Shown piece by piece: positions 1 through 8,752 of a DNA stretch of 64,000 bases; the stretch's first letter is position 1, and each line of letters begins with the position of its first letter. The DNA is from Streptomyces griseus (lineage in GTDB: Bacteria > Actinomycetota > Actinomycetes > Streptomycetales > Streptomycetaceae): the NCBI RefSeq assembly GCF_900460065.1, contig NZ_UAVD01000028.1, positions 416,291 to 480,290 on the forward strand, given 5' to 3'. A program made the position numbers and the translations under genes. The notes beneath the pieces are model-generated. The model searched no databases and was not told where the DNA came from. It worked only from the letters and a program-made list of their open reading frames with translations.

Positions 1-589
1 CCAGGGTCTGCACCCGCTCGTCCGGGAAGGTCAGGCGCTGCATCCAGTCGAGGACCTCCTCGCCGAGCAGGGTCGCGGCGAACGAACCGGGCGTGGTGGA
101 GACGGTCTTCAGGACGCGCGCGAGGTTGTGGTAGACGCGCGGCACCGGATACGTCGGGGCGCCGCCCCAGTCGATCATGCGGCCGAACATGATGGAGTGC
201 CGGCACTCGTCGGCTATCTCCGTGAGCGCGTAGCGGACGTGGTTGCTGGTCACCGGCTTGTCGTAGACGTGCCGGACCAGCAGCTGCATCAGGATGATCT
301 CGAACCAGATGCCGAGCGAGGCGAGCGCGGCGCCCTCGTGCCGGGAGAGGTCCAGGCGCTGCTCCTCGGACATGCGGTCCCACAGCGGGGTCCCGTACAG
401 CGAGAGCAGCTCCGGCGGCCAGAACCACTTGCCCTCCTCGACGGCCGAGTCCCAGTCGAGTTCGGTGTCGGGGTCGAAGGAGTGCTTGGCCGAGGATTCG
501 AGCAGCCGCAGGGCGATCTGCTCGCGGTCGCGGAGCGGGCCGAGCGCGTCGCGGAGCGCGGTGGTGTCGCGAGCGGGGGCGGTCGTCAT
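1..589 (-). CDS. AurF-like diiron oxygenase, partial (C-terminus off the left edge)
   Basis: The reading frame starts at ATG 589 (MTTAPARDTTALRD) after a GAGGTG ribosome site about 8 nt upstream and runs off the left edge, leaving about 196 residues. It contains EIADECRHSIMFGRMI, the E-x-x-D-E-C-R-H type diiron-ligand segment of the AurF (p-aminobenzoate N-oxygenase-like) superfamily, preceded by an aromatic helix around LASLGIWFEIILMQLL. AurF enzymes use a non-haem diiron centre and O2 to oxidise amines or other small substrates, but the substrate cannot be read here. It is divergent from a second diiron protein at 920. The missing C-terminus should hold the remaining ligands. The family call is firm; the reaction is not known. 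Confidence 0.8.
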   Translation of the reverse strand, partial: MTTAPARDTTALRDALGPLRDREQIALRLLESSAKHSFDPDTELDWDSAVEEGKWFWPPELLSLYGTPLWDRMSEEQRLDLSRHEGAALASLGIWFEIILMQLLVRHVYDKPVTSNHVRYALTEIADECRHSIMFGRMIDWGGAPTYPVPRVYHNLARVLKTVSTTPGSFAATLLGEEVLDWMQRLTFPDERVQTL

Positions 590-919
590 GGCGGGAGCAC
601 CTCACACGGATGGCCGGCAACGGGTGTTACCGGCGGTTACTCCTTATGAGACTAGTTGTCAGCAGTGCCCGTCAATCCCTTGGACGCGACTCCGTCCGAC
701 TTGTTGACTCACTGTCTACCAACGTGTGAACCTGCCGGGGAGGCGGCCGGTGCGCGCACTCAACTGCCTTCTGTGTCACGTGACTTGTCGATCACATTGA
801 TCACGCGGATCAAGCAGATCAGACGGATCACGCGGACCGCCTCGGCGGATCACACCGATCGCGCCGATCACGTCCAGCACGTCCGTCACGTCGAGCCAGT
901 CGAGGCGAAGGAGCCGTCC
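590..919. promoter_or_regulatory. Divergent intergenic region between two diiron proteins
   Basis: This 330-bp gap must carry promoters for both flanking genes. On the plus strand TTGACT at 704-709 is a possible -35 box but has only a weak -10 partner. On the minus strand TTGACG (complement of 670-675) could serve the AurF-like gene, also without a convincing -10. From about 790 to 892 it is filled by a 9-bp-period array listed separately. No separate gene is visible, although the plus-strand reading frame stays open upstream of 920. Confidence 0.45.
790..892. repeat. Degenerate 9-bp tandem array (GATCACNNN)
   Basis: Units begin GATCAC, GATCAC, GATCAA, GATCAG and GATCAC at 790, 799, 808, 817 and 826. 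After a 13-bp interruption they resume at 848, 857 and 866 and decay to CAGCAC and CGTCAC at 875 and 884. Inside the array TTGATC-N5-GATCAA (797-813) is a perfect inverted repeat. The array ends about 15 bp before the GAAGGAG ribosome site of the ferritin-like gene, so it lies in that gene's leader or promoter. Confidence 0.75.
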
Positions 920-2029
920 GTGTCCACCCATGACCTCTACACCACTCCGCCCGCCGAACCCGTCTGGCAGGTCCCCGCCACCGGGGCCGCCCGGTTCAGC
1001 TGGGACTACGACGACGGCCGTGAACGCCTGCTCGCCCTCTACCAGAAGGGCAAGGACAAGCAGTGGGACGGCGACAAGCGCATCGACTGGTCCCTGGAGG
1101 TCGACCCCGCCGACCCGCTCGGCACCCCCGACGAGGCGCTCACCCTGTACGGCACCCCGCACTGGGCGAAGATGACGGAGAGGGACCGGGGCGAGCTGCG
1201 TACGCACTACACCTCCTGGCAGTTCAGCCAGTTCCTGCACGGCGAGCAGGGCGCGATGGTGTGCGCGGCGCGCATCGTGGAGTCCGTCCCCGACCTGGAC
1301 GCCAAGTTCTACTCCGCCACCCAGACCATGGACGAGGCCCGGCACGCCGAGATCTACGGCCGCTTCCTGCACGAGAAGGTCGGCATGCTCTACCCGGTCA
1401 ACGACAACCTCCAGGGGCTGCTGGGCGACACCCTGCGCGACTCCCGCTGGGACATGCCCTACCTCGGAATGCAGGTCTTGATAGAAGGCCTGGCGCTGGC
1501 CGCCTTCGGGATGATCCGCGACACCACGACCAAGCCGCTGCCCAAGCAGATCCTCGCGTACGTCATGCAGGACGAGGCCCGGCACGTCGCCTTCGGGCGG
1601 ATGGCGCTGCGCGACTACTACGGGCAGCTGAGCGACGCGGAACTCCGCGAGCGGGAGGAGTTCGTCATCGAGGGCTGCTACCTGATGCGCGACCGGCTCA
1701 GCGGCGTCGAGGTCCTGGAGAACTTCGGCATCGGCAAGCAGGAGGCGAAGGACCTCACGGAGCGCTCCGAGTTCCTCCAGCTGTTCCGCAAGCTCCTGTT
1801 CAGCCGGATCGTCCCGTGCGTGAAGGACATCGGCCTCTGGGGCCCGCGGCTCCAGAAGGCGTACGTCGACATGGGCGTCCTCGAACTCGGCGACTCCAAC
1901 CTCGACCTGCTGATGTCGCAGGACGAGGAGATAGCCGAGGAACTGGACCGCGAGCGCTTCGCCGCCGAGGAACAGGCCCGGGTGGCGGAGGTCGCGGAGG
2001 CGATCGGCGAAGGCAGGCAGGTGGCCTGA
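920..2029 (+). CDS. Ferritin-like diiron protein
   Basis: This encodes 369 residues from GTG 920, chosen because GAAGGAG lies 6-7 nt upstream; the frame is open further left but that part reads as the 9-bp repeat array. Two E-x-x-H motifs, DEARHAE (Glu139, His142) and DEARHVAFG (Glu219, His222), are the diiron-ligand pattern of the ferritin-like/ribonucleotide-reductase R2-like fold. The C-terminal 60 residues are acidic and probably helical. It is likely a soluble cytoplasmic oxygenase or oxidase, but the substrate cannot be deduced. It is divergent from an AurF-like diiron protein, which suggests shared iron or redox control or a joint pathway. It is followed 56 bp later by an ADP-ribosylglycohydrolase. 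Confidence 0.85.
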   Translation: MSTHDLYTTPPAEPVWQVPATGAARFSWDYDDGRERLLALYQKGKDKQWDGDKRIDWSLEVDPADPLGTPDEALTLYGTPHWAKMTERDRGELRTHYTSWQFSQFLHGEQGAMVCAARIVESVPDLDAKFYSATQTMDEARHAEIYGRFLHEKVGMLYPVNDNLQGLLGDTLRDSRWDMPYLGMQVLIEGLALAAFGMIRDTTTKPLPKQILAYVMQDEARHVAFGRMALRDYYGQLSDAELREREEFVIEGCYLMRDRLSGVEVLENFGIGKQEAKDLTERSEFLQLFRKLLFSRIVPCVKDIGLWGPRLQKAYVDMGVLELGDSNLDLLMSQDEEIAEELDRERFAAEEQARVAEVAEAIGEGRQVA

Positions 2030-2085
2030 AGGGCTCCCCGGATACCGGATGTACGCCACGGGGCCCGGCGGGCCAGGATGGAGGC

Positions 2086-2979
2086 ATGACGACGAACGCG
2101 ACCACAGCCGCGGGCCGCTCGGCCGCCCGCCGCAGCCTCGAAGCGCTCGCGCTGGGCGACGCGTTCGGGGAGCGGTGGTTCCCCCTCTTCCGCGCGCCCC
2201 GGCAGGCCGTGAACGAGATCCGGGCCCGCCGCACCCCGCCGGAGCCCCGCTGGCACTGGACCGACGACACGGCCCTGGCCCTCGCGCTGACCCGCTCCCT
2301 CGACGAGCACGGCCACGTCGACCAGGACCACCTGGCCCTCTGCTACGCCCTGGCCTTCGACGCCGACCAGGCCCGCGGCTACGGCCACGGCATGCACCTC
2401 CTGCTGCCCCGACTGCTGGAGGCGCCGGCCGACTGGCGCACCCTGGCCCCCGGACTCTTCGACGGCGGCAGCCTCGGAAACGGCGCGGCCATGCGGGTCG
2501 CGCCGCTGGGCGCCCGGTTCCACGAGGACCTGGACCACGTCGCGGCGCAGGCCGTGCTGTCGGCGGAGGTCACCCACGCCCACCCGGACGGCATCGCGGG
2601 CGCGGTGGCCGTCGCGGTGGCCGCGGCGCTGTCGGCGCGCGGCGAACTGGTGCTGGACGCGGTGGCGGACCGGACGCCGGAAGGACCGGTACGCGACGGA
2701 GTGCGGCACGCCGCGCGGACGCCGTTCACCACCGAACCGTGGAAGGCCGCGGACCTCCTCGGCAACGGACAGCGCATCCGGGCCGACGACACCGTGCCCT
2801 TCGCGCTGTGGACCGCCACCCGCCACCGCGACGACCTGGAGGCGGCGCTCTGGGCGACCGCGGAGGGACTCGGCGACGTCGACACCACGTGCGCGATCAC
2901 CGGGGGCGTGGTCGGGGCGGCGACGGGGACGGCCGGTGCGCCGGAGGACTGGCTGCGCCGACGCGAGCCGTTGGGCTGA
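2086..2979 (+). CDS. ADP-ribosylglycohydrolase family protein
   Basis: This encodes 297 residues from ATG 2086 with GGATGGAGG just upstream. The family signature is clear: HWTDDTALALAL near the N-terminus (Asp60-Asp61) and GDVDTTCAITGG near the C-terminus (Asp264, Asp266, Thr267), the two acidic clusters that hold the binuclear Mg2+ site. Enzymes of this family remove ADP-ribose from Arg or other acceptors, as in DraG reversal of nitrogenase modification, or act on related ADP-ribosyl compounds. No ADP-ribosyltransferase is encoded nearby, so the target is unknown. The length is typical of the compact bacterial family. It may be co-transcribed with the ferritin-like gene. Confidence 0.88.
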   Translation: MTTNATTAAGRSAARRSLEALALGDAFGERWFPLFRAPRQAVNEIRARRTPPEPRWHWTDDTALALALTRSLDEHGHVDQDHLALCYALAFDADQARGYGHGMHLLLPRLLEAPADWRTLAPGLFDGGSLGNGAAMRVAPLGARFHEDLDHVAAQAVLSAEVTHAHPDGIAGAVAVAVAAALSARGELVLDAVADRTPEGPVRDGVRHAARTPFTTEPWKAADLLGNGQRIRADDTVPFALWTATRHRDDLEAALWATAEGLGDVDTTCAITGGVVGAATGTAGAPEDWLRRREPLG

Positions 2980-3063
2980 AGGGCCGGACCGGCGGGCCGG
3001 GGGCGATGCTCTCGACCTGATACCGATACCGGCCTCATCGAAATTCCGTTCGCAAACGTGTCG

Positions 3064-3069
3064 TACGGT
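3064..3069 (+). promoter_or_regulatory. -10 box of a probable leaderless transcript
   Basis: TACGGT ends 6 nt before ATG 3076. Transcription would therefore start at or next to the start codon. A clear -35 box is not visible. Confidence 0.45.
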
Positions 3070-3075
3070 GAGCGC

Positions 3076-3927
3076 ATGACCACCCCGCCGCACCCGCCGC
3101 AGGGCCCGTACGGGCCGCCGTCCCCGCAGAATCCGTACGGCCAGAACCCCTACGGCGCGCCGCCCGCCGCGCCCGGTTCCGTGCCGCAGCCGCCGCCCTA
3201 CGGCTACCCGCAACAGCCCCCGGCGCAGCCCCAGCAGGGCGGCTGGGGCCAGCCCGGCATACCCGGCGGCTGGCCGCCCCAGGGCCCGCAGCCGCCGCGG
3301 CGCAAGCGGACCGGACTCGTCGTCGGGATCGCCGTCGGCGCGGTCGTGGTGGCGGGGGCCATCGTCTTCGGCGTCACCCAGCTCGCCGACAAGGGGACCG
3401 ACCTGGCGTACCCGAAGGCGGAGTACCGGCTCCTCGTGCAGCAGAAGCTCCTGGACGGCGAATTCCGCCTGGGCCAGGACCTCTCGGAGACCGAGGGCAA
3501 GGAGATCGAGGACACTCCCGACCCCAGCATCCGGGACGGTGAGGCGGTCGTCGCGCACTACACGTCGGACAAGGGCGGCGCCCTGGTGCTCTCGGGGATG
3601 TACGGGCGGCTCGCCAGCCCCGGCTTCATGCGCGGCAAGATCATGGAGGGTGCGGCGGAGGCCGACGGGGCGAAGCTCGTCGTGCCCGCCGAGGAGTTCA
3701 CGCCCGAGGGGTACGACATCACGATCGAGTGCCAGGTCGTGCAGTCGAAGGAGGCCGGTGGCGTCGCGAACATCCCGATGTGCGCCTGGGGCGACGACAA
3801 CACCGCCGCGATGATCGCGGTGATCCGCCCGGAGAGCGTGCTCAAGGACGCCGAGTCCATCGACCTGGCCGCGGTCGCGGCGGAGGCGGCCAAGGTCCGC
3901 GAGGAGGCCCGCAAGCCGATCGGCTGA
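3076..3927 (+). CDS. Proline-rich single-pass membrane protein of unknown function
   Basis: This encodes 283 residues from ATG 3076; GTG 3058 is an alternative but has no ribosome site. Residues 1-75 are a low-complexity Pro/Gly/Tyr/Gln tract with repeated NPYG and PQ units. A basic stop (PRRKR) and one hydrophobic helix at about 80-103 (GLVVGIAVGAVVVAGAIVFG) follow. The remaining 180 residues are probably extracytoplasmic and contain two cysteines (IECQ, MCAW) about 22 residues apart that could form a disulphide. This architecture is common among Streptomyces membrane-anchored hypotheticals. It is convergent with the amidase gene. No function can be assigned. Confidence 0.75.
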   Translation: MTTPPHPPQGPYGPPSPQNPYGQNPYGAPPAAPGSVPQPPPYGYPQQPPAQPQQGGWGQPGIPGGWPPQGPQPPRRKRTGLVVGIAVGAVVVAGAIVFGVTQLADKGTDLAYPKAEYRLLVQQKLLDGEFRLGQDLSETEGKEIEDTPDPSIRDGEAVVAHYTSDKGGALVLSGMYGRLASPGFMRGKIMEGAAEADGAKLVVPAEEFTPEGYDITIECQVVQSKEAGGVANIPMCAWGDDNTAAMIAVIRPESVLKDAESIDLAAVAAEAAKVREEARKPIG

Positions 3928-4057
3928 CCGGCGGCGACGGGCCGGCGGGGACCGAGCGGCGGCCTGACACCGGACATGTGACGGTTGGCCCCTGACGACC
4001 GGACGCCGGGACCGGGCGTCGGCTCCACCCGCCGGAGCCCCGCCCCCGCCCCGCCCG

Positions 4058-5161
4058 TCAGCGGTTCGGGGCGGGGGGCGGGCTCGGCGCGGCGGGCAGG
4101 GCGCCCTCCACCGCGCGGGCCGCGGCGAGCAGCCGGACGTCGGCGCCCCGCGCCGCCGCCACCTGGAGTCCCACCGGGCAGCCGTCCCCGGTGAACCCGG
4201 CGGGCAGGCTCGCCGCCGGATGCCCGCTCAGGTTGAACACCCAGGTCAGGGCCGTGGAGTAGAGGGCCCCGGGACCCTCGTGGCCGTGCGGCCGGTTCGG
4301 GGTGGCCGGGGTCAGCAGCAGGGCCCCGCCCGCGAGCAGCGCGTCCAGCCGCTCGTCGTTCTCCCGCCGCACCCGCACCGCGCCGGGATCGTCCGGCGCC
4401 CCGCCCCGTATCGCCGTCCACGCCCCCACCGGGTCGAGCAGCGCGGCCTCGCGCCCCAGGAGGCGTACGGTCCCCGCCGCGACGAGCCGGTCCACCGCGG
4501 CCCGGACGACGGCCGCCACCTCCGGGTCCACCTCCGCGTACCCGAGGTCCTCGCTGTACACGGCGGGCAGCGGGAGGGCGGGAGCGGTGACCGGTTCGTA
4601 CCCGTCCAGCATGTGGCGCAGATACGGTTCCGCCGCGTCCGCCGACCGGGCCAGCACCCCGGCCGAGGCCAGCCCCGACCGGTCGGGGGAGGGGAGCAGC
4701 CCGTTCGTCGTCTTCAGCCCGAACACCCCGCACCAGGCGGCCGGGATGCGGACCGACCCGGCCCCGTCGCCGCCCGTCGCCAGTTCCGCCATCCCCGCCG
4801 CCACCGCGACCGCCGACCCGGCCGAGGAGCCGCCCGGAGTACGGTCGGCCCGCCACGGGTTGACCGTACGGCCGTGCGGACCCAGGCCCCAGGTCTGCCA
4901 GTGGGCGCCGGGCCCGGGCACCGAGGTCGCACCGACCGGGGAGCCGCCCGCCGCGAGCAGCCGACGGGCCGCGAAGGACCGGATCCCGGAGGGGCCCTTC
5001 ACCGCGAACGGCAGCCCGCCCAGGGGGAGTCGGCGCGCCACGGCCTCCCGTTCCCGGGCGAGCGCTTCGTCCGGCCAGAGCTCGATGAACGCGCCCAGCG
5101 CCGGATCCAGCCGGTCGATCCGCTCCAGGGCCCGCGCCACGGCGGAGGTCGTCCGAGTCAT
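4058..5161 (-). CDS. Amidase-signature family hydrolase
   Basis: This encodes 367 residues from ATG 5161, with no ribosome site but a CAGACT box 6 nt upstream (probable leaderless mRNA). The Ser-cisSer-Lys triad is recognisable: Lys55 in PFAVKGP, Ser112 in TPGGSSAGSA and Ser136 in GDGAGSVRIP, with the Ser spacing of 24 typical of the family. Such enzymes hydrolyse amides by a serine nucleophile. At 367 residues it is about 80-100 shorter than most family members, having lost sequence after the glycine-rich core. Substrate is unknown; it lacks the companions expected for a GatCAB subunit. It is convergent with the gene at 3076 and 49 bp from the PBP gene. Confidence 0.85.
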   Translation of the reverse strand: MTRTTSAVARALERIDRLDPALGAFIELWPDEALAREREAVARRLPLGGLPFAVKGPSGIRSFAARRLLAAGGSPVGATSVPGPGAHWQTWGLGPHGRTVNPWRADRTPGGSSAGSAVAVAAGMAELATGGDGAGSVRIPAAWCGVFGLKTTNGLLPSPDRSGLASAGVLARSADAAEPYLRHMLDGYEPVTAPALPLPAVYSEDLGYAEVDPEVAAVVRAAVDRLVAAGTVRLLGREAALLDPVGAWTAIRGGAPDDPGAVRVRRENDERLDALLAGGALLLTPATPNRPHGHEGPGALYSTALTWVFNLSGHPAASLPAGFTGDGCPVGLQVAAARGADVRLLAAARAVEGALPAAPSPPPAPNR

Positions 5162-5167
5162 GGGCCC

Positions 5168-5173
5168 AGTCTG
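5168..5173 (-). promoter_or_regulatory. -10 box of a probable leaderless amidase transcript
   Basis: On the minus strand CAGACT is followed by GGGCCC and then ATG, a 6-nt gap. The same spacing and the same GGGCCC are seen before the adenosyltransferase gene at 63938. Confidence 0.45.
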
Positions 5174-5210
5174 CCGTGCGCTCCGCCGTGCGCTCCGCCG
5201 TGCGCCCCGG

Positions 5211-6668
5211 CTACTCCTCCAGCGCCGCCTCCATCACGGCCCGGGCGATCGGGGCCGCGCTGCCGCCGCCGCTGATGTCGCCCCGGTCGGCGGCGGCGTC
5301 CTCCACGACCACCGCCACCGCGACGGCCGGGCGGCCGGAGTCGGGGGCCCGGGCCCAGGAGATGAACCAGGCGTACGGCAGACCGGAGTTGTCGACGCCG
5401 TGCTGGGCGGTGCCGGTCTTCCCGCCGACCTCGACTCCGTCGATCGCCGCGTTCGACCCGGTGCCGTTCTCCACCACGTCGACCATCATCCGCTGGAGCT
5501 GCACCGCCGTCGCCGGGTTCATCGGCCGCTCGTACGCCTCGGAGCCCTCCCGCCGCACCGTGTCCCCGTCGGCGGTGGTCACCCGGTCCACCAGATGCGG
5601 ACGGCGCAGATCCCCGCCGTTGGCCACCGCCGAGGCGACCATCGCCATCTGGAGCGGGGTCGCCGTCGTGTTGAACTGCCCGATCGAGGAGAGCGCGAGC
5701 TGGTCGTCGCTCATGTCCGTGTCGAAGTTGCTCCTCGCCACCCCGGACGGGATGCGCAGCCCGGAGTCGTTGAAGCCGAACCTCTCCGCCGTCTCCACCA
5801 TCCCCTCCAGTCCGACCTCCACCCCGAGATGGGCCATCACCGTGTTGCAGGAGACCCGGATCGCGTCCGCCAGCGACGCCTGCTCGCACCCTCTCGCCTC
5901 GTTCGGCAGGGTCGTCCGCGTCCCCGGCAGGACGTACGGCGACGGCGTGTCCGTGGCCGCGTCGGCGTCCGTCACCACCCGCTCGTCCAGGGCCGCCGCC
6001 GCCGTCACGATCTTGAAGGTGGAGCCCGGCGGATAGGTCTGCCGGATGGCCCGGTTGAGCATCGGCATACTCGTGGCCGCGTTCAGCCGGGCCCAGGCGT
6101 CGGTCACCGCGGAACCGGTCCCCGACAGCCGCTCGGGGTCGTACGACGGGGTCGAGACCAGCGCCAGGATCGCGCCCGTGGACGGGTCCAGCGCCGCGAC
6201 CGCGCCCCGCCGCCCGCGCAGCCCGTCGTACGCGGCCTGCTGCATCGACGCCCTGATCGTGGTGACGACGTCGCCGCCCGGCTGCCGGCCCCGGGTGAAC
6301 TCGTTCCAGAAGGGCAGCGGCGCCAGCAGGGAGTCCGTACCGGAGAGGACGGCGTCCTCGGCGTTCTCGATGAGCGTCGTGCCGTACGTCTGCGAGGCGT
6401 ATCCGGTCACCGGCGCGTACAGCGGGCCGTGCAGATAGGTGCGTTCGAAGCTGAGCCGCTCGCCGGTCTCCTTGTTGCCGGTCACGGGCCGGTCGCCGAC
6501 CAGGATGTTGCCGCGCGGCTGGTCGTAGCGGGCGATGGTGTTGCGGCGGTTGGCCGGATTGTCGTCCAGTTCGTCGGCCTCGAAGACCTGGATCCGGGCC
6601 GCGTTGACGAGCAGTGCCACCAGCAGCAGCAGACAGAAGGCGGCGGCCCGCCGGATGCAGCGGATCAC
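5211..6668 (-). CDS. Class B penicillin-binding protein (PBP2/FtsI-like transpeptidase)
   Basis: This encodes 485 residues. It has an N-terminal membrane anchor (about 8-24), a PBP dimerisation-type region with RGNILVGDRPV, and a transpeptidase domain. The three active-site motifs are intact: Ser216-x-x-Lys219 (PPGSTFK), Ser273-Cys-Asn275 (VSCN) and Lys417-Thr-Gly (GGKTGT). It crosslinks peptidoglycan at the outer face of the membrane. Its ATG overlaps the stop of the upstream RodA/FtsW gene by 4 nt, so the polymerase and transpeptidase are made together, as expected for a SEDS-bPBP complex. This appears to be a paralogous pair separate from the division ftsW/ftsI genes. Expression is constitutive or sporulation-linked; the sequence does not decide. 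Confidence 0.92.
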   Translation of the reverse strand: MIRCIRRAAAFCLLLLVALLVNAARIQVFEADELDDNPANRRNTIARYDQPRGNILVGDRPVTGNKETGERLSFERTYLHGPLYAPVTGYASQTYGTTLIENAEDAVLSGTDSLLAPLPFWNEFTRGRQPGGDVVTTIRASMQQAAYDGLRGRRGAVAALDPSTGAILALVSTPSYDPERLSGTGSAVTDAWARLNAATSMPMLNRAIRQTYPPGSTFKIVTAAAALDERVVTDADAATDTPSPYVLPGTRTTLPNEARGCEQASLADAIRVSCNTVMAHLGVEVGLEGMVETAERFGFNDSGLRIPSGVARSNFDTDMSDDQLALSSIGQFNTTATPLQMAMVASAVANGGDLRRPHLVDRVTTADGDTVRREGSEAYERPMNPATAVQLQRMMVDVVENGTGSNAAIDGVEVGGKTGTAQHGVDNSGLPYAWFISWARAPDSGRPAVAVAVVVEDAAADRGDISGGGSAAPIARAVMEAALEE

Positions 6669-8041
6669 CGGTCCTCCCCGGCGCCCGCGACGACCCCGGT
6701 CCCGGCCTGTTCCGGGTGGGGTCTGCGCGAGACGTCGCTGAGCCGGATCAGCAGCGCCACGATGATCCAGTTGGTCACGACCGACGAGCCGCCCTGCGCC
6801 AGGAACGGCATCGCCATCCCGGTCAGCGGGATCAGCCCCATCACCCCGCCCGCGATCACGAACACCTGGAGCGCCAGGATCGACGCCAGACCGATGGCGA
6901 GCAGCCGCCCGAACGGGTCGCGCAGGGCGAGCCCGGCCCGGTAGCCGCGCGCCACGAGCAGCGCGTAGAGCAGGAAGATCGCGGTCAGCCCGCTCAGGCC
7001 CAGCTCCTCGCCCGCGGTCGCCAGGATGAAGTCGGACTTGGCGGCGAAGCCGATCAGGACGGAGTGGCCCGCGCCGAGCCCGGTCCCGAGCATCCCGCCC
7101 GCGGCGAAGGCGAACAGCGACTGGGCGAGCTGGCTCGGCCCCCGCCCCGCGTCGATCGAGGCGAACGGGTCCAGCCAGTCCTGCACCCGGCTGTGGACGT
7201 GCGGTTCGAAGGAGCCGACGACGAAAGCGCCGACGGCCGCAAGGAGCAGCCCGACCGCGATCCAGCCGGTCCGGCCGGTCGCCACGTACAGCATGATGAC
7301 GAAGAGTCCGAAGAACAGTAGCGAGGTGCCCAGATCGCGCTCCAGCACCAGCACCCCGACGCTCAGCAGCCAGATCGCCACGATCGGCCCGAGCACCCGG
7401 CCGGAGGGCAGTTGCAGCTTCCAGAACGTGCGGCCGGTGTACGCGAGCGCGTTGCGGTTGGCGGCCAGATAGGCGGCGAAGAACACCGCGAGCAGGATCT
7501 TGGCGAACTCGCCCGGCTGGAAGGAGAGACCGCCGATCCGGATCCAGATCTTCGCCCCGTTCACCGCCGGGAAGAAGATCGGCACGGTCATGAGGACGAG
7601 CGCCGAGGCCACCGAGAGGTACGCGTACCGCTGGAGCACCCGGTGGTCCCGCAGCACCACCACCACGGCCGCGAACAGGGCGACGCCGAGGGTGGACCAG
7701 ACGAGCTGGGTGGGCGCGGCCTGGTCCCTCGGGGTCTCCAGGTCGAGCCGGTAGATCAGCACCAGGCCGAGCCCGTTGAGCAGGACGGCGATGGGCAGCA
7801 GCAGCGGATCGGCGTACGGGGCCCGGAAGCGGACCGCGACATGGGCGAGCAGCGCGAGCGTGCCGAGCCCGGCGCCGTATCCGGCGACGTCGGGGGGCAC
7901 GGTGCCGTCATGGGCGAGGCCGACCGCCGCGTAGCCGAGGACGGAGATCAGGACGCCCCCGACGAGGAGGGTGAGCTCCACCCCGCGCCTCTTGGGCAGG
8001 CGTAGCTCGGGCGGGGGAGCGTCCGCCGTCGTTGCGGTCAT
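6665..8041 (-). CDS. SEDS-family peptidoglycan polymerase (RodA/FtsW/SpoVE)
   Basis: This encodes 458 residues from ATG 8041; an in-frame TTG at 8050 is possible but less likely. The protein is a polytopic membrane protein with about 10-12 hydrophobic helices. SEDS signatures are present: FQPGEFAKI, the periplasmic loop SRVQDWLDPF, GAGHSVLIGFAAKSDFI, and the C-terminal GMAMPFLAQGGSS. It polymerises lipid II glycan chains. It is coupled to the class B PBP by an ATGA overlap, with which it should form a working complex. The ribosome site is weak (GCGGGG). Whether it serves vegetative tip growth or sporulation septa is not visible from sequence. Confidence 0.93.
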   Translation of the reverse strand: MTATTADAPPPELRLPKRRGVELTLLVGGVLISVLGYAAVGLAHDGTVPPDVAGYGAGLGTLALLAHVAVRFRAPYADPLLLPIAVLLNGLGLVLIYRLDLETPRDQAAPTQLVWSTLGVALFAAVVVVLRDHRVLQRYAYLSVASALVLMTVPIFFPAVNGAKIWIRIGGLSFQPGEFAKILLAVFFAAYLAANRNALAYTGRTFWKLQLPSGRVLGPIVAIWLLSVGVLVLERDLGTSLLFFGLFVIMLYVATGRTGWIAVGLLLAAVGAFVVGSFEPHVHSRVQDWLDPFASIDAGRGPSQLAQSLFAFAAGGMLGTGLGAGHSVLIGFAAKSDFILATAGEELGLSGLTAIFLLYALLVARGYRAGLALRDPFGRLLAIGLASILALQVFVIAGGVMGLIPLTGMAMPFLAQGGSSVVTNWIIVALLIRLSDVSRRPHPEQAGTGVVAGAGEDR

Positions 8042-8120
8042 GCCCCGCAACGTAGCAAGAGGTGCGCGGTATTTCCCTTATGTCACACCTATGCCCCGGC
8101 CGGCGCCCACCGGACGCGCA

Positions 8121-8170
8121 CCCGCCCGCGGAGCCGGCGGCGACGCTGCCGGGACGGCTCCACGGGCGGG
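8121..8170 (-). terminator. Interrupted stem-loop downstream of the SH3b gene
   Basis: CCCGCCC (8121-8127) pairs with GGGCGGG (8164-8170), and inside it GAGCC (8131-8135) pairs with GGCTC (8156-8160), with a symmetrical internal loop. There is no U-tract, as is usual for Streptomyces terminators. Confidence 0.5.
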
Positions 8171-8192
8171 CGGATGTGCGGGTGACGCGAGG

Positions 8193-8693
8193 TCAGCACC
8201 ACTTCGGCGCGGCGCCGATGTTCTCGATGTAGCGGGCCGAACCCCAGGCCCAGGTGCCGTCGGTCAGCAGGTACCAGCGGTTGTTGCCGTCGACGTTGTC
8301 GCCCTCGGTCTTGCAGAAGATGTTGACGACCTCGCCGTACTCGACCGAGCCGACGATGCGGCTGCTGCGGGTCGGCTTGTCACGGAGCAGCAGGTACGGC
8401 TTGGCGATGACGCGTCCCTTGTAGGTCCGCTTCGGCGCCTGGGGCTTCGCCTGACCCTGCTTCTGCGCCTCCTCGCGGGCCTGCTTCTGCTGCGCCTCGT
8501 ACTCGCGCTGCAGCGCCGAGGCGGAGAGCTCGTCGGACGTCGGGTCCGGAGCGGCGGCCTCCGCACGCTGTCCGACAGGCTGGGGGTCGGCCGCCAGCGC
8601 GGCGGGAGCGGCGGCGGTGAGCGCCGCGAGCGTGCCGGTGGCGACGACGAGACCGAGCCGGCGGAGCCGCGAGGAGCGGGACAGGGGGGACAT
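8193..8693 (-). CDS. Secreted SH3b-domain protein
   Basis: This encodes 166 residues from ATG 8693 with GGAGGC upstream; longer starts lack a ribosome site. A Sec signal peptide (basic SRSSRLRRLG, hydrophobic core, AALA-ADP cleavage) is followed by a Gln/Glu/Lys-rich helical linker (about 55-75) and a bacterial SH3 domain (about 80-160: LLLRDKPTRSSRIVGSV, then a Trp-rich end). Two cysteines, one in IFCKT and one at the C-terminus (PKWC), could bridge. SH3b domains usually bind cell-wall peptides or glycans. No catalytic domain is present, so it may be a wall-binding accessory protein. It lies next to the RodA/PBP pair. Function beyond wall association is inference. Confidence 0.8.
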   Translation of the reverse strand: MSPLSRSSRLRRLGLVVATGTLAALTAAAPAALAADPQPVGQRAEAAAPDPTSDELSASALQREYEAQQKQAREEAQKQGQAKPQAPKRTYKGRVIAKPYLLLRDKPTRSSRIVGSVEYGEVVNIFCKTEGDNVDGNNRWYLLTDGTWAWGSARYIENIGAAPKWC

Positions 8694-8752
8694 GCTGCCT
8701 CCATGCGATGAGGAAAGGACCGTGGGGGACACGAGCTGGGCTCGTGAGCGTC

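Noticed and set aside
776..2059. Long minus-strand frame opposite the ferritin-like gene
   Set aside because: It mirrors a gene with clear diiron motifs, and its translation is low-complexity Leu/Val/Glu/Gly sequence typical of an antisense frame in high-GC DNA.
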